Below, in pieces: positions 58,534 to 64,000 of a stretch of DNA of 64,000 bases (its first letter is position 1; each line of letters begins with the position of its first letter). The stretch is from assembly GCF_002911665.1 (NCBI RefSeq), contig NZ_MTBP01000003.1:595231-659230 (forward strand), read 5' to 3'. A model generated the notes under the pieces. The model saw only the letters and a list, made by a program, of their open reading frames with translations. It was not told the origin of the DNA and searched no databases. This DNA is from Actinomadura rubteroloni. GTDB taxonomy: Bacteria > Actinomycetota > Actinomycetes > Streptosporangiales > Streptosporangiaceae. A program made the position numbers and the translations under genes.

Positions 58534-59132
58534 TGGACCTCGACCAGAACGCCGTCCTGCGCCGCTACGCCACCGCCGTCGACGCCGCGCACGGCGAGCT
58601 GACCCGCCTGGACCGGCACAGCGGCGACGGCGACTTCGGCGACAACCTCCGCGCCGGGCTCCGCGCCGCCGCCGCCCGCCACGACCGGACGGGCGGCCCC
58701 GCGTTCGCCGTGCTCGGCGAGGTCTTCCTGGACGAGGTCGGCGGCACCAGCGGCCCCCTGTTCGGCCTGCTGTTCACCGAGATCGCCCGCGCGCTCGCCG
58801 CGGACCCGGGGGCGTTCGCGTCCGGCGCCGCCGCCGGGCTCGGCGCGATCCGCCGCGTCGGCGAGGCCGAGATCGGCGACCGCACGCTCGTGGACGCCCT
58901 CGCCCCCGCCGTCGACGCCCTGCACGGCCCGCGCCCGTTCGCCGCCGCCGCGCGCGCCGCCGCCGACGGGGCCGCCCGCACCGCCGGCCTGCGCGCCCGC
59001 CGGGGCCGCGCCAGCTACCTCGGCGACCGGGCGCTCGGCGCCGCCGACCCGGGCGCGGCCGGGATCGCGCTGCTGTTCTGGGCCGTCGCATCCGTCGCCG
59101 AACCGGACGACGACGTCCCGCCGCCCTTCTAA
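58533..59132 (+). CDS. dhaL: Dihydroxyacetone kinase subunit DhaL
   Basis: 199 residues. LDRHSGDGDFGDNL carries the Mg-binding Asp residues, GGTSGPLFGLLF contacts the nucleotide, and RRGRASYLGDRALGAADPGA is the C-terminal signature. No PTS component DhaM is adjacent, so the nucleotide donor may be ATP, or DhaM is elsewhere. Confidence 0.93.
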   Translation: MDLDQNAVLRRYATAVDAAHGELTRLDRHSGDGDFGDNLRAGLRAAAARHDRTGGPAFAVLGEVFLDEVGGTSGPLFGLLFTEIARALAADPGAFASGAAAGLGAIRRVGEAEIGDRTLVDALAPAVDALHGPRPFAAAARAAADGAARTAGLRARRGRASYLGDRALGAADPGAAGIALLFWAVASVAEPDDDVPPPF

Positions 59133-59214
59133 CCCGGAGCGCGTCACGCGCTGTATCGAGGAAATTCATCGCAACGGCACTCTTGGAACGGTCCCGCGCG
59201 CCACCCTGGCCACC

Positions 59215-60786
59215 GTGAACAACACACCACGCATGGGGATCCCCGACCGGCTCGCCGAGCGCATGAGCATGGCCGAGCAGTACGAGTACCTGCGCTCCCG
59301 CCTCTCCCGGCGCGGCGTCCTGCGCGGCGGCGCCGTCGCGGCGGGCGCCCTCGCCGCCACCGGCGTCCTCACCGACACCGCCCGCGCCGCGACCCCGGCC
59401 GTCCCGCGCACCGCGCCGAAGATCGACGGCGCCCTCGTCGCGCCCACCGGCCGCCACCTGGCCTTCGGCGCCGACCCGCGCACCGAGATGACCGTCTCCT
59501 GGCAGGTCCCGGTCGCCGTCGCCAAGCCGTTCCTGCGCGTCGGCACCCACCCGTGGAACCTGTCGCACCGCATCCCCGCCGAGATCCGCGCCCTGCACAC
59601 GCCCGCGGGCGTCGGCGCGAGCCCCGACGTCACCCAGTACTTCCTGCACGCGCGCCTCAGCCGCCTCCAGCCCGGCACGACGTACTACTACGGCGTCGGC
59701 CACGACGGCTTCGACCCCGCCGCGCCGCACCTCGCCGGGACGCTCGGCACCTTCACCACCGCGCCGTCCGGCCGCCGCCCCTTCACCTTCACCGCCTTCG
59801 GCGACCAGGGCGTCAGCTACCACGCGCTCGGCAACGACAGCCTGATCCTCGCCCAGAACCCCGCGTTCCACCTGCACGCGGGCGACATCTGCTACGCCGA
59901 CTCGTCCGGCCAGGGCAAGCCGACCGACACGTTCGACACCCGGCTGTGGGACCAGTTCCTCGCCCAGACCGAGACCGTCGCCAAGCAGGTCCCGTGGATG
60001 GTCTCCTACGGCAACCACGACATGGAGGCGTGGTACTCGCCCAACGGCTACGGCGGCGAGGAGGCCCGGTTCCAGCTCCCCGGCAACGGCCCGGACCCGG
60101 AGAACCTGCCCGGCGTGTACTCCTTCGTGTACGGCGGCACCGCCGTCATCTCGCTCGACGCCAACGACGTCTCCTGGGAGATCCCCGCCAACCTCGGCCT
60201 GTCCAAGGGCGCGCAGACGGCGTGGCTGGACAAGCAGCTCAAGGCGTTCCGCGCCCGCCGCGACATCGACTTCATCGTCGTGTTCTTCCACCACTGCGCG
60301 TTCTCCACGACGAACCAGCACGCCTCCGAGGGCGGCGTCCGCGACGCGTGGGTGCCGCTGTTCGAGAAGTACCAGGTCGACCTCGTCGTGAACGGCCACA
60401 ACCACGTCTACGAGCGGACCGACGCCATCGCGAAGAACGCCGTGGGCAAGGCGCTTCCGATCGGCGGATCCGCCCGGACGGACACCGACGGCGTCGTCTA
60501 CGTCACCGCCGGCGGCGCGGGCAAGAGCCTCTACAGCTTCCCCGTCACCGACAGCTACGAGGGCAACGAGAAGCCCCTCGACGAGGTGCGGACCTACGCC
60601 TGGGACAAGTCCGGCAACAAGGTCCCCGAGACCGTCCAGTGGTCCCGCGTCCGGTTCACCGGCTACTCGTTCATCCGGGTCGACGTGGACCCCGGCGGCC
60701 ACGGCCACGCGCCGAGCCTCGCCGTCCGCGCGCTCGCCGAGAACGGCACCGAGATCGACCGGTTCACGCTCACGCGCGGCCGCTGA
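59215..60786 (+). CDS. Tat-exported purple-acid-phosphatase-like metallophosphoesterase
   Basis: 523 residues from a GTG. The twin-arginine motif SRRGVLRGG (about 32-40) precedes a hydrophobic stretch ending in DTARAA. A fibronectin-like domain (about 80-190) is followed by the phosphoesterase with ligands in FGDQG, LHAGDICYAD, SYGNHDME, VFFHHCAFS and NGHNHVYER. It is folded with Fe/Zn or Fe/Mn in the cytoplasm and exported, likely to recover phosphate from esters. Confidence 0.93.
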   Translation: MNNTPRMGIPDRLAERMSMAEQYEYLRSRLSRRGVLRGGAVAAGALAATGVLTDTARAATPAVPRTAPKIDGALVAPTGRHLAFGADPRTEMTVSWQVPVAVAKPFLRVGTHPWNLSHRIPAEIRALHTPAGVGASPDVTQYFLHARLSRLQPGTTYYYGVGHDGFDPAAPHLAGTLGTFTTAPSGRRPFTFTAFGDQGVSYHALGNDSLILAQNPAFHLHAGDICYADSSGQGKPTDTFDTRLWDQFLAQTETVAKQVPWMVSYGNHDMEAWYSPNGYGGEEARFQLPGNGPDPENLPGVYSFVYGGTAVISLDANDVSWEIPANLGLSKGAQTAWLDKQLKAFRARRDIDFIVVFFHHCAFSTTNQHASEGGVRDAWVPLFEKYQVDLVVNGHNHVYERTDAIAKNAVGKALPIGGSARTDTDGVVYVTAGGAGKSLYSFPVTDSYEGNEKPLDEVRTYAWDKSGNKVPETVQWSRVRFTGYSFIRVDVDPGGHGHAPSLAVRALAENGTEIDRFTLTRGR

Positions 60787-60793
60787 CCCCGTC

Positions 60794-60822
60794 CCGGCCG
60801 GGAGCCCGCGCGGCTTCCGGCC
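60794..60822. terminator. Bidirectional hairpin terminator candidate
   Basis: CCGGCCGGGAGCC (60794-60806) can pair with GGCTTCCGGCC (60812-60822). It lies between the convergent phosphoesterase and LuxR genes. No U-tract. Confidence 0.5.
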
Positions 60823-60826
60823 CGGG

Positions 60827-61234
60827 TCAGGGGGAGTGGGGCCCGGGATGCGGACCCGGTTGCGCGAGGACCTTCGCCACCGCCTCGGTGCGGTCGGCCA
60901 CCCCGAGCTTGACGAACACCGCGTGCAGATGGTTCTTGACCGTCGCGTCCGTGATGTTCAGCGAACGCGCGATCCTGCGGTTCGGCATGCCCCGCACCAG
61001 CAGGGCGAGGACCTCGCGCTCCCGGCGGGTCAGCCGGTCCAGGTGCGGCGAGCCCGACGGCAGCCCGCCCGGCTCCACCCGCGCCGCGTTCCCGGCGGGC
61101 GCGCCCGCGGGCTCGGCCAGGCCCTGCATCCGCGCGACGACGCGGGCCAGCCCCTCCAGATGCGCGATCGCCTCGCGCGCCAGTTCCGCCATCGTCGGCG
61201 AGGGGAGGTCGGGGGCCGCTCGCTCGTCCTGCAT
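60827..61234 (-). CDS. LuxR-type HTH regulator without receiver domain
   Basis: 135 residues. The N-terminal 60 residues form a helix (MAELAREAIAHLEGLARVVARMQG) that could dimerise, followed by a Pro/Gly linker. The C-terminal LuxR HTH is LTRREREVLALLVRGMPNRRIARSLNITDATVKNHLHAVFVKLGV. It ends in a HPGPHSP tail. No phospho-acceptor or ligand domain is seen. Targets unknown. Confidence 0.88.
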   Translation of the reverse strand: MQDERAAPDLPSPTMAELAREAIAHLEGLARVVARMQGLAEPAGAPAGNAARVEPGGLPSGSPHLDRLTRREREVLALLVRGMPNRRIARSLNITDATVKNHLHAVFVKLGVADRTEAVAKVLAQPGPHPGPHSP

Positions 61235-61359
61235 CTGTCGCTCCGATCGGTCTGAGCCGCCCGCGGCACGGCCGCGTGCACGTGACGATCTGATGACTGA
61301 GAGTAACTATAGGTTCTGGACGACGTCATGGGAAGTGCGGAATCGTCCGCCTCCGGTGA

Positions 61360-62217
61360 TCACCCGGTCACACGATCGATCCAGGTCACGAGGTCGCGCT
61401 CGACGTCGTCGCGGTTCAGCTCGTTGAGCACTTCGTGGCGTGCGTCCTGGTACTTCCGGTACGTCAGATCGGTGAGGCCCGCGTTCCGGTACCGCTCGAC
61501 GAGCAGGTCGCTCAGCTCCAGCCCGGCGTTCAGCGGATCGTCGGTGCCGACGACGACGTACACCGGCAGGTCCGCCGGGATCCCCGTCGGCTCGGCGAGC
61601 CGGACGGCGGCCGTGAACAGGTCGCCGGTCGCGCGGTCGTCCAGGCCGAAACCGCACAGCGGGTCCGCGACGTACGCGTCGACCTGCGCCTCGTCCCGGC
61701 TCAGCCACTCGAACCCGGTGCGGCCCGGCTCGAACGGACGGTTGAACGCCGCCATCGGATCGGCCTCCGGGTCCTCGGCGAGAACGGCCACCATGCGCTC
61801 CAGAAGGCCGTCCACGGCCGTCGTCCCCGACAGGATCAGGCCCGCGATCTGATCCGCGTGGTCCAGGACGTACTGCTGCGCGGCGAACGACCCCATGCTG
61901 TGCCCGAGCAGCACCAGCGGATGCCCCGGATGCCGTTCCCGCACCTGCTCGGACAACGCGGCCATGTCGGCGACGAGCAGGTTCCAGCCGTCGTCACCGA
62001 GGTCGCCCGGCGCACCTTTGAGCGTCCGGCCGTGCCCGCGATGGTCGTTGGCGTAGACGGCATAACCGCGCGCGGCCAGGATCTCCGCGAAACGGGTGTA
62101 TCGCTCGGCGTGCTCGCCGACCCCGTGCGCGATCTGCACGATGCCCCGCGCCTCACCGTCCGGCTCCCACACGTGTACGTGGACCTCGACGCCGTCGGTA
62201 CTGGAAAAGGTGAACAT
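61360..62217 (-). CDS. Alpha/beta hydrolase, monoacylglycerol-lipase-like
   Basis: 285 residues. VQIAHGVGEHAERY is the oxyanion HG motif, LLGHSMGSFAAQQYV the Ser nucleophile elbow, VVVGTDDPLN the acid and DARHEVLNE the catalytic His. NDHRGHG is typical of the MGL family. Start at MFTFSSTDGVEVHVHVWEP has GAGGAG 7 bp upstream; a longer frame exists. Cytoplasmic monoglyceride or ester hydrolysis is expected. Confidence 0.92.
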   Translation of the reverse strand: MFTFSSTDGVEVHVHVWEPDGEARGIVQIAHGVGEHAERYTRFAEILAARGYAVYANDHRGHGRTLKGAPGDLGDDGWNLLVADMAALSEQVRERHPGHPLVLLGHSMGSFAAQQYVLDHADQIAGLILSGTTAVDGLLERMVAVLAEDPEADPMAAFNRPFEPGRTGFEWLSRDEAQVDAYVADPLCGFGLDDRATGDLFTAAVRLAEPTGIPADLPVYVVVGTDDPLNAGLELSDLLVERYRNAGLTDLTYRKYQDARHEVLNELNRDDVERDLVTWIDRVTG

Positions 62218-62327
62218 CGGGGCTCCTCGGGGATCCGGGGCGCGGACGGTCCGCGACGTGATCGCGAGCGTAGACGCGCCGCCGCCCGCGCATAAGGCCC
62301 TCCCGGACGACGGGGACAATGGGACGC

Positions 62328-62819
62328 ATGAAAGTCGTCGTGTTGTCGGACACGCACGCGCCGCGCCGCTGGAAAGGCGTCCCGGCCGCCGTCGCCGGCC
62401 ATTTGCGCGGGGCCGACGCCATCCTGCACGCGGGCGACGTGTGCACCGCCGGCGTCCTGGACGAGCTGACGTCGTTCGCGCCCGTCCACGCCGTCCTCGG
62501 CAACAACGACGGCCCGGACGTCGCCGCCTGGGGCGCGCCCGAACGCCTCGAACTCGACCTGGACGGGCTTCCCGTCGCGATGGTCCACGATTCCGGCGCC
62601 AAAGTCGGGCGAACCGCGCGGATGCGGCGGTGGTTCCCGTCCGCGCAGCTCGTCGTGTTCGGCCATTCGCACATTCCGCTGGACGTCACGGGCGACGGCG
62701 TCCGGATCTTCAACCCCGGCTCGCCCACCGACCGCCGCCGCCAGCCCCACGGCACGATCGGACTGCTGTCGATCACGGACGGGGTCTTGCTGGACGCTCG
62801 CATCGTCCCGGTGACCTGA
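62328..62819 (+). CDS. Small metallophosphoesterase (YfcE/MJ0936 family)
   Basis: 163 residues starting MKVVVLSDTHAPRRWKGVP; a second ATG 9 bp upstream is possible. Metal motifs are LSDTH, LHAGDV, LGNND and FGHSH, the full set for the family. It should be a small-molecule or cyclic-nucleotide phosphodiesterase. Divergent from the lipase. Confidence 0.92.
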   Translation: MKVVVLSDTHAPRRWKGVPAAVAGHLRGADAILHAGDVCTAGVLDELTSFAPVHAVLGNNDGPDVAAWGAPERLELDLDGLPVAMVHDSGAKVGRTARMRRWFPSAQLVVFGHSHIPLDVTGDGVRIFNPGSPTDRRRQPHGTIGLLSITDGVLLDARIVPVT

Positions 62820-62829
62820 CGTCCTCGGC

Positions 62830-63276
62830 TCAGACGAGCGGACGATCGAACACCACGCGGCTGACTCCCGGGCCGTCGTAATCGGCGATCGGTTCGGTCA
62901 CGGTGAACCCCATCGCGGTGTGGAAGGCGATGGACGCCGTGTTCTGGGGCGACGTGACGCAGCGGACGCGTTCCCGCCCGTCCCGCCGGGCGAGCGCGAA
63001 GAACCGCTCGTAGAGGTCGCGGCCGAGGCCGTCCCCGCGCGCGGCCGGGGACACGCCGACGAAGTGGATGTAGGCGAGCCCGGGGACGGACGGGGAGAGC
63101 AGCCCGACCAGGAAGCCGGCGAGCAGGCCGTCCCGCTCGGCGACGAGGCTGCTGCGATGGAAGTGGTCGAGGAAGAGCCGGGGAAGAAGGGCGTGGACTG
63201 GCCGGCCCCACCAGTCGTCCATGACCGCGACGATGCGGGCATGGTCGTCCGGCCGGGCTGCGCGGATCACGGTCAT
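62830..63276 (-). CDS. GNAT-family N-acetyltransferase
   Basis: 148 residues. IHFVGVSPAARGDGLGRDLYERFFALARRDG carries the acetyl-CoA loop (RGDGLG), and NTASIAFHTAMGFTVTE is the C-terminal signature. Acceptor unknown. Convergent with the phosphodiesterase gene. Confidence 0.93.
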   Translation of the reverse strand: MTVIRAARPDDHARIVAVMDDWWGRPVHALLPRLFLDHFHRSSLVAERDGLLAGFLVGLLSPSVPGLAYIHFVGVSPAARGDGLGRDLYERFFALARRDGRERVRCVTSPQNTASIAFHTAMGFTVTEPIADYDGPGVSRVVFDRPLV

Positions 63277-63520
63277 GGCCCCTCCCAGGGTGAACCGCCG
63301 GCGGTCGGCCCCAACCTATGGACGCGTCACGGTCGTGTGCGGCCCGAGGGCCGGATTTGACGACACGGTCGAGAGGGCGTAAGTTATCCACTTGTCCCCG
63401 GAGGGATGCAGGACGTTGCGCGTGCCGCAGCGGCCGGCCCCGGGAGACCTCCACAACTACCTTCTCCAGTGTCGGCTTGCGCCGTGTCTGGTGTGTTGTG
63501 GTGCGCCGGGAATTGCGGGT

Positions 63521-63640
63521 TTGACATCCGCGGGATCTCTGGTGAAATAGCGGAGCCGTTGCGGACGGACGCGAAAGCGAACCCGGCGCAAAGGAATCGG
63601 AAAAGCGCGGAATTGACAGTCCGAGCGGATCTGATAAAGT
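63521..63640 (+). promoter_or_regulatory. Tandem rRNA operon promoters
   Basis: Two consensus -35 TTGACA hexamers are at 63521-63526 and 63613-63618. Probable -10 regions are GAAATA (63544-63549) and TAAAGT (63635-63640), with spacers of 17 and 16 bp. Both point toward the 16S gene. Confidence 0.7.
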
Positions 63641-63905
63641 AGAAAACGTCGCCCCGGAGCGAGCATCACGGAAGTGGTGGGAGCGCGGTGGGTGTCCGTT
63701 TCTTGAGAACTCAACAGCGTGTTAAAAGCCAGTGCCTTTATAACGGCCCGACATGGTTCGGGTCGTCCCCGAGGCCACCCGCGTTCGCGTGGTGGTCTGG
63801 GATTTCTTTGAGGCAAGCCGGTTTTTGGGCCGGCATGCTGGGATTTCGATCCCTTCATGAGGTTTGGCATGTCCGGGGTTCGCCCCCTGGGTGTGTCGTT
63901 GGACC
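63641..63905 (+). other. rRNA leader with antitermination and processing sequences
   Basis: TTCTTGAGAACTCAACAGCG (from 63700) is the conserved actinomycete rrn leader block associated with antitermination. Further on CAAGCCGG and CCGGCATGC can pair near 63813-63840, a likely part of the processing stem. No protein gene lies between 63277 and the 16S start. Confidence 0.6.
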
Positions 63906-64000
63906 TTGATGGAGAGTTTGATCCTGGCTCAGGACGAACGCTGGCGGCGTGCTTAACACATGCAAGTCGAGCGGAAAGGCCCTTCGGGGTACTCGAGCGG
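63906..64000 (+). rRNA. rrs: 16S ribosomal RNA, 5' end only
   Basis: AGAGTTTGATCCTGGCTCAG begins at 63913 (E. coli position 8), then GACGAACGCTGGCGGCGTGC and the V1 loop GGAAAGGCCCTTCGGGG. The 5' boundary is estimated from alignment to E. coli numbering. The V1 sequence is Actinomadura-like. The gene runs off the window. Confidence 0.97.

Noticed and set aside
1..64000. CRISPR array or cas genes
   Set aside because: No regularly spaced direct repeats and no Cas-like protein seen.

Overview
High-GC actinomycete chromosome, most likely Actinomadura or a close relative in the Thermomonosporaceae. The last 95 bases are the 5' end of a 16S rRNA whose first variable region (GGAAAGGCCCTTCGGGG, then ACTCGAGCGG) I associate with Actinomadura. 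Host genes use almost only G/C third positions, have frequent 4-bp ATGA/GTGA overlaps, and include typical actinomycete families (TetR, ROK, LAL-type LuxR, YncE-like phosphoesterase, Zur-controlled ribosomal paralogues).

Layout. 1-8.5 kb: small enzyme/regulator pairs (metallo-beta-lactamase-fold enzyme/LysR; TetR/SDR; cytochrome P450/TetR; lactonase-like enzyme; amidohydrolase), several with visible tandem operators. 8.6-12.5 kb and 22.9-26.0 kb: one minus-strand operon cut in two. Read 5' to 3' it encodes a TreT-like glycosyltransferase, a ROK cyclitol/sugar kinase, a zinc-type dehydrogenase, an SDR, a TIM-barrel isomerase, a HAD phosphatase and a 2-epi-5-epi-valiolone synthase. This is a C7-cyclitol pathway; from memory the kinase-to-synthase order resembles acbM-L-N-O-C of the acarbose cluster.

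12.456-22.948 kb: a lower-GC integrative element of about 10.5 kb with tyrosine integrase, excisionase, replication-relaxation protein, VirD4-like transfer ATPase, XRE/DUF397 pair and several small unknowns. It sits inside the dehydrogenase gene of that operon. Joining the two gene halves at the shared ACCGG restores an uninterrupted 363-residue frame, so excision should repair both the gene and the operon.

26-30 kb: Orn/Lys/Arg-type decarboxylase, PfkB sugar kinase and a decayed GH32 remnant. 30-35 kb: secreted SGNH hydrolase, TIGR04222-like protein, secreted unknown and a large LAL-type LuxR regulator. 35.6-45.3 kb: an eight-gene operon, a complete family-5 peptide-type ABC importer followed by four luciferase-like flavin monooxygenases, probably scavenging a sulfur- or nitrogen-containing organic compound. 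45-53 kb: ROK kinase, cupin, PPOX-fold protein, TetR, and an operon of a beta-propeller/phosphoesterase with an ABC exporter and lipoprotein. 53.2-57.4 kb: zinc-limitation locus with two near-identical Zur-type boxes ahead of zinc-free ribosomal proteins L33, L28, S14 and L32 and of a ZnuA-ZnuC-ZnuB importer. 57.5-63.3 kb: DhaK/DhaL, a Tat-exported purple-acid-phosphatase-like enzyme, LuxR-type regulator, lipase, small phosphodiesterase and a GNAT acetyltransferase. 63.3-64 kb: rRNA promoters, leader and start of the rrn operon.
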